Shown in pieces: positions 34,027-43,949 of a DNA stretch of 64,000 bases (position 1 is its first letter; the number at the start of each line of letters is the position of its first letter). The stretch is from Lactuca virosa (taxonomy: Eukaryota > Streptophyta > Magnoliopsida > Asterales > Asteraceae). The stretch is from positions 411,872,052-411,936,051 of the forward strand of contig CAKMRJ010001112.1 of NCBI GenBank assembly GCA_928212115.1. The letters run 5' to 3'. The translations under genes and the position numbers were made by a program. The notes beneath the pieces are model-generated. The model did not search any database. It worked only from the letters and a program-made list of their open reading frames with translations, and was not told the origin of the DNA.

Positions 34027-35628
34027 AACTCGTCGAGTAGGGTCGTGACTTGTGACGTGTATTAATGAATGGACTCGACGAGTCTGTGAGCCGACTCACC
34101 GATTCAGCATTGTTGAGGGAAACCCTAATTTACCGGGCATGTGGCCTATATAAAGCACTTATAGCCTCCCTTTGGCGGCCACATTTCCCGGAGAAACCCT
34201 AAACGACCTTGGAGCTCATAGAGTGAGAGAGAGAGAGAGCTAACTTTGAGATCTTTGGTGCATTTTTGGAAGGGAGAAGAGAGTTTTCGAGCAAGGAGTA
34301 TAGGAGGGGAATTGGATCTGCTAATACTCGTCCATGAGCTTCTGTTAAAGGTATCAAGTTCGAACCTTTCCTTCTGATTAAGTAGATGACATTTTTGGGA
34401 GATTAGGGCTCCTTTTTGTGTATGTTTTGGGACTTGAAAGGTTTGGGGTTCATGAGGAAGTTTGAACTCCAGATCTGGACTGTAGGAGACCCTTAACATC
34501 TAAAGGTTCAAGCTTTATTCTGATTTGGTGAAGTCCTTATGAGAAAAACCTTTGTTAAGGCATGATCTTGGCATTTCTTTCCTAAAATGACATGCATGGA
34601 CGTAAAGTCTATGACTTTACGTGATATTTGAGCCCTGAGAATATGGATCTGGAGTTTGAGGAAATGTTCCGCCTTAAAATCGTCTGAATGCAAGCTGAGT
34701 CTTAATAGACTCGCCGAGTTGATGAGCCGACTCGGCGAGTAGCTTAGGGTCTGTCCCGATGCGTTGAATCGCGCTCTAACTCGACGAGTTAGGGGTTAAC
34801 TCGACGAGCTGGACCTTCCTGAGGTTACTGAGAAACGATGGGACTCGACGAGTCTGGTCAATTTTGGACTGTTGACTAGAGTTTGACTTCTGTTGACTGT
34901 AAGGTCTGGTCAAATGAGTAGTAAAAGTCAGGGAGGGGTAAAATGGTCTTTTACCCATTTAAGGGGCTAAGAGTGTAAGAGAGATCAACGAATAGTGTAA
35001 TTGAGTGTGAGGGGAGTATTGATTAGAAATATTATCCATGTGATAGGCGGAGGCTAGATCGAGGATTTCGAGCACGAGATTTTACTAGCTAGCTTACGAG
35101 GTGAGTCTTCTCACTATACCTTACCCCGAGTGGGAATTATGTGTGACTAGAAGGCCTTATGTGTTTATAAGTGTTATGAGATATATGTTCTATGTGATAT
35201 GTATATGTTTGCATGGTTTAGACCGGAAGGTCAACAGGGTTTGGACCGGAAGGTCGTCATCGGTAGGACCGGAAGGTCTACCAGAGTTGTGGGACCGGAA
35301 GGCCCCACTGAGACACATTGACCGTAAGGTCTCTTATTGCTATAGCCTTAAGTGGCTAATTATATGTATGTGGTATTTTTGGGAACTCACTAAGCATTCG
35401 TGCTTACTGTGTTATGTGATATGTGTTTCAGGTACTTCAGAGGACCGCAGGAATGCACCGGCATGATTGTACACACGCACACATTTAAGATAGAGTTATC
35501 TTGTGGATCCTGGATTTGACATAATGTTTTGAAATCTTTGTTAACTGACACTTGGTGTTTTAAAATTATAATGTGTGTTTCATGAAATTAAAAATGAAAA
35601 GTTTGGTTTGAAAATTCGTGTCGTTACA
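34027..35628 (+). repeat. Array LTR, left copy, 5'-truncated
   Basis: Corresponds to 44030-45633. The first 80 bp of the LTR are missing. A TATA box (TATATAAA) is at 34147-34154, and the LTR ends GTCGTTACA at 35628. Confidence 0.92.
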
Positions 35629-35917
35629 TATGTGGTATAATGGGGAACTCACTAAGCTTTGTGCTTATAGTTGTAGATTATATGTTTTTTATGTTGTTCT
35701 GTTGTCGGAGGGAGTTGCCCAGTTTGACTGTACCGTACATGCATTGCTGTTGTTTTATGAATTAGACTTTCACTGATTTTATGAGACTATGTTTTTGAAA
35801 AGCTATGTTTTATAATGATCGAATAAAAAGAGTCTTTATATTACTTTTGGAAAGACAATTTTATATTATATTCTATTTTTGAAATGAAAATTTTGGTTTT
35901 AAATTTGGGACGTTACA
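35629..35917 (+). repeat. 3' fragment of an older gypsy LTR (copy 1)
   Basis: Begins directly after the array LTR and has the gypsy LTR block GGGAACTCACTAAGCTTTGTGC, also present in the array LTR near 35383, and ends GGGACGTTACA. The array element probably inserted inside this older LTR. Copies lie at 45634-45922 and 55678-55966. Confidence 0.75.
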
Positions 35918-37500
35918 AATTGGGTGATTTTCCCAAATATAATATTTTCATAAGAAAACAATGGGAAGTAATGCCATAATTAGGTTGATATTCCAAAGTA
36001 TAATGTCTTGATAGAAAAGATCTTGAAAGTATAGTGTTGGAATAAATATAAATTAAAGTAAGATGCTATAGTAAATAAGCAAATGAAAGTATGCTGCTAT
36101 CTTGTGAAGCTTTTTTTTAGTATTTGAAGAGTGTTGGAGGTAAGTGATGTAGTTTGTTAAACAGTAATGACCAAACATTTTTATTCACAGTTTGAACTTT
36201 GAATGGTCTTTTTAGTATTTGCAGAATGTTAGAGGTAAGTGATGTGGTCTGTTAAACAGGTCAAAAATTAGATTTATTAGTTACATATTTGGATTCAGAC
36301 AATTAAATCATATGCTGTAGGGAAAGGATACCGATCTCCCATCAATAATTGGCAAGTTATGTGGAATACAAATTCTCATGCACAAACATACAAAATTTCA
36401 TTACATAACCTATATTTTTCATCCTTCACATACACTAATTGGTCAACATTTGGCTTTTAGTAAGCTATAATTAAAGTGGCAGATGAAAATGTTTCCAACT
36501 GAAGCAAATCTTATTCTTCCTAAAGACCATATTATTCTGATTTGAATCTACATTGTATTTTCATATACTTTTTCTGAATTTTAACATCATATTTTAATAA
36601 AGGTTTTTTTTTCTCTTAGTGAATTGTACATTCAATCCCCTATCAATGCATTGTATTATGTTTAAAAAAAACTCATAGGTCTTCATCACTAATCAGGTAC
36701 CTACTAGATAAAGTAAAATAAAGGGTATAGTTAGGAGCCAAAGTTGTTTCTTTGTGTGGAACTCATAATTTGATTAGGTAGATAACTAGATTAGACATAA
36801 TGTAAGATTAGACATAGTTTAAAGGACTGATTTGTTTTATTTTGTCAAGTTTTAAGAAATGAGATGATATGGGGTGTTGTAAGGTATTCAATCTTAGTCC
36901 ATATGAAGTAAATGATGTTTGATATGAATCTTTCACCTTTCAATAACTTACATCTACTTTTACCAACACTTATAACATATATTATCTTCTTTAAACTGAA
37001 TTTGGATGTGGTCATTAGATGGACTCACTCTCTTAAAGGTAACATATCTCCTGTTTTGTAGATTTTTACATATGAAATCAGATGAACTCAGTTGCTAACT
37101 TCGAAATCATAACCTTAAATGATGTTAAAGTACATTGCACATATTGGCAACAATTTAACATATATTTCATGTTTCTTGTAGGCACTTATAGATCTGTTTT
37201 AAACAAATTACAAATGAAGATGCTTCAAAGAAGTAACAATGTACTTTCATTTGTTTGTTTGTTTTAACATTTTACTATTATTTTTTTCCAGTTATAACAC
37301 CCCATTCAAATTTATTTATTTATTTAGGTGTTATACTTTGACAAATAGACTCATATATAAGATTGTATTTTCACCTTAAGGGTGCCCTTCATTTATGTTC
37401 TTAGTGAGTGCTTAGTTTGTTTCTTTCAGACTTAATGACAACATTAATGAATGAAATATCTAAGACTATTTATGGGTTGTGTTTAGCATGACCCTTAAAC

Positions 37501-37505
<5 letters not shown>
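35918..37505. other. AT-rich array segment without gene (copy 1)
   Basis: No gene recognised. It begins ATTGGGTGATTTTCCCAAAT, a small inverted repeat. A short open frame near 37082-37267 has no family features. Copies are at about 45923-47510 and 55967-57553. Confidence 0.6.
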
Positions 37506-37556
<51 letters not shown>

Positions 37557-37559
<3 letters not shown>

Positions 37560-37950
37560 ATTGACATCTATTGTGCGGACGTTTGGACAGTGACATTCTG
37601 TGAGAATGACAATAAAATATGTTATTTAAAAATATGAATACGTTCAATCTTATATAACTATTGTCATTATTACGCATTCACACAAATTAAATCGTCTATA
37701 AAGTTATTATAGATTTTTTTTATTATTATTCTCATTCTGTCAGAATGTTTATTGAGTCGTATTCTGTAAAAATGAAAATGAGTAAAAAACGATGTGTGAG
37801 AACAAAAATGAATAAGAATTAATAAGAATGCATGAAAACGACAACAGTCGTGTGAGGTTCAACGTTTTCACATTACTAAACAACCTATTCTCTTAGTAAT
37901 TCTCATAGAATAACATTGTCCATACGTCCACACAATAGTTGTCCATCTAC

Positions 37951-37952
<2 letters not shown>
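37557..37952. mobile_element. MITE flanked by (TA)n (copy 1)
   Basis: About 396 bp. Left end GACATCTATTGTGCGGACGT..., right end the near reverse complement (TIRs of about 48 bp, roughly 80% alike). (TA)n runs lie on both sides (37506-37556 and 37953-38000). No coding sequence. The superfamily is uncertain; TA targeting fits Tc1/mariner-like or Micron-like elements. Confidence 0.78.
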
Positions 37953-38004
<52 letters not shown>

Positions 38005-38036
38005 TACGTTCATGTGAGACCACTAGATTTTGTGAG

Positions 38037-38731
38037 AGGGGTAAAATGGTCTTTTACACATTTAAGGGGCTAAGAGTGTAAGAGAGATCAACGAATAGTG
38101 TAATTAAGTGTGAGGGGAGTATTCATTAGAAATATTATCCATGTGATAGGCGGAGCCTAGATCGAGGATTTCGAGCACGAGATTTTACTAGCTAGCTTAC
38201 GAGGTGAGTCTTCTCACTATACCTTACCCCGAGTGGTAATTATGTGTGACCAGAAGGTCCTATGTGCTTATAAGTGTTATGAGATATATGTTCTATGTGA
38301 TATGTATATGTTTGCATGGTTTGGACCGGAAGGTCAACAGGGTTTGGACCGGAAGGTCATCATCGGTAGGACCGGAAGGTCTACCAGAGTTGTGGGACCG
38401 GAAGGCCCCACTGAGACACATTGATCAGAAGGTCTCTTATAGCTATAGCCTCAAGTGGCTAATTATATGTATGTGGTATTTTTGGGAACTCACTAAGCAT
38501 GCGTGCTTACTATGTTATGTGATATGTGTTTCAGGTACTTCAGAGGACCGCGGGAAGGCACCGGCATGATTGTACACACGCACACATTTGAGATAGAGTT
38601 ATCTTATGGATCCTGGATTTGACATAATGTTTTGAAAACTTTGTTAACTGATACTTGGTGTTTTAAAAATATAATGTGTGTTTCATGAAATTAAAAATGA
38701 AAAGTTTGGTTTGAAATTTCGTGTCGTTACA
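38037..38731 (+). repeat. Truncated 5' LTR of array unit 1
   Basis: Matches 34937-35628 (the LTR 3' part) with about 26 differences over about 695 bp by eye, ending GTCGTTACA. Its left edge at 38037 is the new tandem junction, not an LTR start. Confidence 0.92.
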
Positions 38732-38734
38732 AGT

Positions 38735-38747
38735 TGGTATCAGAGCC
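38735..38747 (+). other. Primer-binding site, initiator Met tRNA (unit 1)
   Basis: TGGTATCAGAGCC, three bases after the LTR end. Confidence 0.95.
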
Positions 38748-39349
38748 TTGGTTTGAGGGATTCGGATACACCTTCGGGTATGTCTGGACTCAAACTGAGG
38801 ATTTGAGAAAACGTTTTCAAAAGGAAACGATTTTTCTAAAAGGAGTAAGAGATTTTAAGAAAAAGCGGAGACGAACAGTGTGTACAATCAGCCAGCGCGC
38901 CCGAACGGTGATTTCCGAAAATACCCTTATTTTATGTATTATGAGATGATATGAGATATGTTATGCATGCTAGAGATAAGCTAGGTATTTCATGATTTAG
39001 GACTAGAGTGGCCTGATTTGTGATGCCTTAGCCTAGGGGTTCTGCAATTTGTGGTTTTCTTGAGTGCGAGTATGTAGTAGAAGAGAGCTTACGATAGATT
39101 TACCACGAGAGTAGTTGACGTTGTCGATGTATAGAGTACTTGCGAACTGGAATCCCAGGAGGAAAACTTGGGGTGAACACAGATGCGGTGTGGAAGGTAG
39201 TATTGGGCCCGTACTACTGAAAACACCGGGTCGGTGAGCAGTCCAAGTAAGAATCCTTAGGATGCTAAGGAGCAAGTAGGGGCGAGTGATCGAGTGTGAG
39301 TATACTCGAGCGAGTATCTGATGATTTTATGTTGTGTTTCAGAGACATC

Positions 39350-40436
39350 ATGGTGGGTACGCGCCACAACCCAGGAGGCAGTGGTACCAGTGGTACTAGT
39401 GTCGAGGAGATTCGCAGGATGATCCACGAGGAGGTGGCCGCAACCATTCGAGCAGAGATACCGGAGATGTTTGGGTCTATTAAGACCACCCTGATTGAGA
39501 CGTTTCATGAGAGATATGCTGCTCTTACCAAGGCGGCTGCTGCTGCAGCCACTGCAGCTGTCGCGGCTGCCAGGCCACAGGGAGGTGACTCGTTGCTGTA
39601 CCGGGAGTTCAGCAACACGCCAGCCACCATAGTTTGATGAGACTCAGGATCCGATTGCTGTGATGAGATGGATCTCTGATATCGAGGGATGTTTCTACAC
39701 TTGTTCTTGTCTGGAGCATTTGAGGGTACGGTTCGAGCTGAACCAACTTCGCTTGGGAGCGAAGGACTGGTGGAAGTTTGTGACAGCTGATTTCAGTCAT
39801 GCAGAGCTTACCGCGGTGACTTGGGAGAGGTTCACCATGATGTTTCGAGACAAGTATGTTCCCCCGGTGGAGAGGGAATGGTTGGCCCCGGAGTTCTTGT
39901 CCCTCAAGTAGGGGACTGAGTCTGTGACGGTGATTACAAGGATGTTTCATGAGAGGGCGTTGTTTTGCCCTGAGCACGTGTCTACCAAGCAGGCACGTAT
40001 GAATCGGTACTTGAGCATACTGAGGAGGGATATTCGTGAGTGTGTGGCGAACTCGTCATACCGGACATTTGCTGAGCTCCAGGCAAATGCCCGGAAGAGG
40101 GAGATTGAGCTAGAGACTCAGGCCAGGGAAGAGGCGGAGTCTCAGAGGAGGGATAGGCGATCGGCACAGTCTCAGCCGGAAGCCAAGTGGGCAAAGCCCG
40201 CTGATTCGAGATCTGGAGGCCAGAAGGTCCGCACTTGTAGGAAGTGCGTCAAGGGACATGAGGGGATATGTCGAGCAGGCGCTTGCTACAAATGTGGCAA
40301 GGAGGGGCATATAGCCAAGGATTGCCCCAAGGGATTCATGGTCTGTTTTCACTGCAACCAGACTGGCCACCGAAAGGCCGAGTGCCCGCAGCTGTTACAG
40401 GGATTAGCACAGGGATCTGCTCCTGCTACTGCATGA
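39350..40436 (+). pseudogene. Gypsy gag with zinc knuckles (unit 1)
   Basis: ATG at 39350 starts MVGTRHNPGGSGTSGTS, an amphipathic helix region, then an Ala-rich stretch (AAAAAATAAVAAA). A frameshift near 39620, followed in the new frame by a TAG, breaks the frame. The core continues (MMRWISDIEGCFYTC, LGAKDWWKFVTAD), is interrupted by TAG at about 39909, and goes on to PEHVSTKQARMNRYLSILRR. It ends with two CCHC knuckles, ACYKCGKEGHIAKDC and CFHCNQTGHRKAEC, preceded by a C-x2-C-x4-H half motif. Both units share the breaks, so they predate the duplication. Gag would form the particle that packages element RNA. Confidence 0.9.
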
Positions 40437-41249
40437 GCTACTGAGAGTCGGCCAGCAAAGGCCGAGGTAGCGAGGGCTCACGGGAGAGCCTTCCTGCTGA
40501 CAACGGAGGAGGTCTGCGCAGCACCTGATGTTGTGGCTGGTATGTATTCTTTTACTTATTTAGTTTTTGAGATACGTTGTGCTTATATTGTGATATGCGT
40601 AGGTACTTTTCTTGTGAGTAATGTACCTGCTTTAGTGTTATTTGACTCGGGTGCGAGTAGATCTTTCGTGTCGTTAGCATTTAGCCGTCACATCAGCATC
40701 CGTCGGGAGGCGTTGAGTAGACCTCTGCGAGTTTCCATAGTCGACGAGCGCGCGGTTTTTGCTACTGATGTGATTCGGGGATGTATACTTGAGATTTTCA
40801 GTGTTCAGTTCCCGATATATCTGGTATCGATTGCGATGGGGGATGTCTGTGTTATTGTGGGCATGGACTGGTTGACTCGATTTGGAGCGGTGATCGACTG
40901 TGAGCGTCAGTTGGTGACCATACGAGACCCTAGCGGGGGAGTGCTTACAGTATATGGTACCCGATCTGGGTCGGCATTTTGTTCGGCCGCCAGTGCGAGA
41001 CAGAGTCTACAGCAGGGCTGTAGGGGTTTTGTAGCGTATGTGATGGATACACGAGTTCCTGCTGAGAGACTGAGTTCTATTGCTGAGGTTCCGATAGTGA
41101 GTGAGTTTTCGGATGTTTTTCCCGAGGATTTACCGGGTGTGCCTCCCGAGAGGCAGGTGGAGTTTCGGATCGATTTGGTTCCGGGAGCGGCGCCTATTGC
41201 CAAGGCCCCTTATCGTCTTGCGCCACCGGAGATGCAGGAGTTATCCTGA
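40437..41249 (+). pseudogene. Gypsy protease with upstream intron-like gap (unit 1)
   Basis: After a TGA at 40434-40436 the frame stays open to TGA at 41247-41249. The retropepsin motif is ALVLFDSGASRSFVS (Asp-Ser-Gly) and the second strand motif VIVGMDWLTRFGAVID. The C-terminal linker has the gypsy SEFSDVFPEDLPGVPPER pattern that leads into RT. The 63-nt gap at 40540-40602 reads in frame as 21 hydrophobic residues or can be spliced. The protease would cut the gag-pol polyprotein. Confidence 0.9.
40540..40602 (+). other. Putative 63-nt intron at gag/protease boundary (unit 1)
   Basis: GTATGTATTC...ATGCGTAG, T-rich, removing it joins DVVAG to TFLVSN directly. The old gypsy element has a 73-nt gap at the same place with the same GTATGTATT start. 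63 nt is at the low edge for plant introns. Confidence 0.68.
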
Positions 41250-42650
41250 CAGCTTCAGGAGCTGTTGGGGAAGGGATTCATCCGACCAAGTAGCTCGCCA
41301 TGGGGAGAGCCGATCCTTTTTGTCAAGAAAAAGGATGGTTCACACCAGCTGTGCATTGATTATCGGGAGTTGAACAAGCTGACGGTCAAGAACCGTTATC
41401 CACTTCCAAGGATCGACGATATGTGCGATCAGTTGCAGGGTGCATCTTGGTTTTCCAAGATCGATTTGAGGTCTGGATATCATCAGATGAGAGTCCGCGA
41501 GGAGGATATCCAGAAGACAACTTTTAGGACTCATTATGGGCACTACGAGTTCGTGGTAATGCCTTTCCGACTCACCAACGCACCGGCAGTGTTCATGGAT
41601 CTCATGAACCGGGTGTGTAGGCCCATGTTGGATCATTCGGTGATTATGTTCATCGATGATATTTTGGTGTATTCAAGGTCCAAAGAGAAGCATGAGGAAC
41701 ATCTGAGAGAGATTCTGTGTATACTGAGATCGGAGAGGCTCTATGCCAAGTTCTCCAAGTGTGATTTCTGGTTACGAGAGGTCCAGTTTCTGGGACACCT
41801 CGTTAACCAGAATGGTATTTTGGTCGATCCGGTCAAGATTGAGGCAGTTATGAGATGGGAGGTACCGAGATCCCCCACCGAGATCAGGAGTTTTCTGGGA
41901 CTGGCCGGATACTATCGGAGATTTATCAGATATTTCTCCAAGATTGTTGTCCCTCTCACCATTTTGACCCGGAAGGGCGTTACGTTTACTTGGGGTCCCG
42001 AGCAGCAGACCTCATTTGAAACCCTTCGCCAGAGATTGTTCGAGGCTCCCGTGTTGGCCCTTCCGGAGGGAATGGAGGATTTTGTCGTTTATTGCGATGC
42101 ATCTATTACGGGCATGGGTGCGGTACTAATGCAGAGAGGGCACGTGATAGCATACGCATCGAGGCAGTTGAAGCCTCATGAGACGAGGTATCCCACCCAC
42201 GATCTAGAGTTGGGGGCGGTGGTGTTCGCCCTTAAGATCTGGCGCCACTATTTGTACGGGGTTCGGTGTACCATATACACGGACCACAAGAGCCTGAAGT
42301 ATCTTATGGATAAGCCCAATCTGAATATGCGTCAGAGGAGGTGGCTGGATGTAGTGAAAGACTATGATTGTGAGATCTTGTATCACCTGGGCAAGGCTAA
42401 CGTGGTAGACGACGCCCTGAGCCGCAGATCAGAGAGTGCCCCGATCCAAGATGTGTATATGAGGATAACAGTAATGACTCCAGTTTTGGATACCATACGA
42501 GAGGCCCAGGTGGAGGCCATGAGACCGGAGAACCGCAAGAGGGAGCGGGTGATTGGACAGGTATCTGAGTTTGTGACGGATCGCCGAGGACTTATGACCT
42601 TCCGAGGGCGGATTTGGGTGCCCTATACAGGCGAGTTCGGCGTATACTGA
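41250..42650 (+). pseudogene. Gypsy reverse transcriptase and RNase H (unit 1)
   Basis: Open from the TGA at 41249 for about 466 codons. RT motifs in order: GFIRPSSSPWGEPILFVKKK, CIDYRELNKLTVKNRYPLPR, FSKIDLRSGYHQMRV, MPFRLTNAP, and the active site FIDDILVYS (Asp pair at about 41655-41660). MPFRLTNAP has Arg where this family nearly always has Gly. RNase H shows YCDASITGMGAVL, the Glu in THDLELGAVVFALK and TDHKSLKYLM. A single-base deletion near 42632, absent from unit 2, ends the frame at 42648-42650. Confidence 0.92.
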
Positions 42651-43932
42651 TGGAGGAGGCGCACAGATCGAGATTCTCGATCCATCCCGAGGCCACTAAG
42701 ATGTATTTGGACCTGAAGAGAGATTACTGGTGGCCTGTATAAAGAGGGATGTTGCTTGGATAGTTGAGAGGTGCTTGACTTGCCGTCGGGTCAAGACAGA
42801 GCACCAGCGACCACATGGTCCATTGCAGCCTCTGGAGATTCCCTAGTGGAAGCGGGAACAAATTTTGATGGACTTTATCACCAAATTACCGAGGACTGCG
42901 CGTGGATTCGACGCGATTTTGGTAATTGTGGACCGACTGACGAAGAGTGCTCACTTCCTTGCTATAAGTGAGAGCTCTTCCGCAGAGAGACTGGCAGAGA
43001 TTTATGTGAGAGAGATGGTAGCACGGCATGGGGTGCCGATCTCTATTGTATGAGATCGAGACGTGCGCTTCACTTCCAGGTTTTGGAAGAAATTTCATGA
43101 GGAATTGGGCATGCGCTTACATTTCAGTACTGCGTATCACCCACAGACAGACGGCCAGAGTGAGCGGACGATCCAGACGCTCGAGGACATGTTACGAGCG
43201 TGTGTCATGGACTTCGGAGAAAGTTGGGACACCTACATACCGTTGGCCGAGTTTTCTTACAACAATAGCCACCATTCGAGTATTCGTATGCCTCCCTTTG
43301 AGCTTTTTTATGGGAGGAGGTGTCGGACTCCCATTTGCTGGGGAGAAGTGGCTCAGAGGGTGATGGACAGCACAGAGATAGTGCTGAAAACGATTCAGCA
43401 GATTCAGCTACTCAGACAGAGATTGCTGACGGCCCAGAGCCGCCAAAAGAGTTAAGCGGACAGGTGACAGTCCGAGCTGGAGTTTCAGGTCGGAGATTTC
43501 GTGCTCCTGAAGGTATCCCCATGGAAGGGGGTGATCCGGTTCAGGAAGTGGGGCAAGTTGGGCCCCCGATATATCGGTCCGTTAAGAGTGACCGCCAGAG
43601 TATGTAAGGTAACATACCAGTTGGAGCTACCCGCGGAGTTGAGTCAGATTCATAACACCTTCCACGTGTCCCAGCTGTGGAAGTGTGTGGCCGACGAGAC
43701 GACAGTGGTACCACTAGAAGAGATTCAGGTGGATGCAAGCCTAAATTACATTGAGAGGCCGACCGCGATTCTAGATCGAAAGGTGAAGGTTCTTAGGAAC
43801 AAAGAAGTGCCCATGGTTCAGGTCCAGTGGCAGCATCGGAAGGGATCCGATTTGACTTGGGACCCGGAGTCAGAGATGCGGGAGCAGCATCCTGAGTTAT
43901 TTGCGAAGCATGACTTCGAGGGCGAAGTGTGA
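42651..43932 (+). pseudogene. Gypsy integrase with C-terminal chromodomain (unit 1)
   Basis: Fragmented. The zinc finger (HRSRFSIHPE... then CLTCRR) spans about 42655-42790 over a frameshift at 42740. The DDE core has MDFITKLPR, a TGA directly before the second Asp region (DRDVRFTSRFW), and YHPQTDGQSERTIQ with the Glu. TAA at 43453 precedes the GPY-like region (VSPWKGVIRFRK, GKLGPRYIGPLRVT), and the C-terminus (43780-43930) resembles a chromodomain (VQVQWQHRKGSDLTWDPESEM). A chromodomain-bearing gypsy of this plan belongs to the chromoviruses, most like Tekay/Del. Several stops look like C-to-T changes at CpG (CGA to TGA). Confidence 0.88.
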
Positions 43933-43935
43933 TTC

Positions 43936-43949
43936 TAGTGGGGGAGAAT
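43936..43949 (+). other. Polypurine tract (unit 1)
   Basis: TAGTGGGGGAGAAT directly upstream of the LTR start TGTAAC at 43950. Confidence 0.9.

Noticed and set aside
35101..35466. Open frame of 121 codons, repeated three times in the array
   Set aside because: It lies in the non-coding part of the LTR and translates the GACCGGAAGGTC repeats. Its repetition only reflects copy number.
36000..37500. Possible host gene in the AT-rich array segment
   Set aside because: The frames are short, without splice-consistent extension or recognisable motifs, and identical in three copies because of the duplication.
33649..38731. Reading the array as a retrotransposon with 4.8-kb LTRs
   Set aside because: The third copy lacks the second LTR part and continues into sequence also present at 60910-61124. 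A segmental tandem duplication of an ordinary 1.68-kb-LTR element explains this better.
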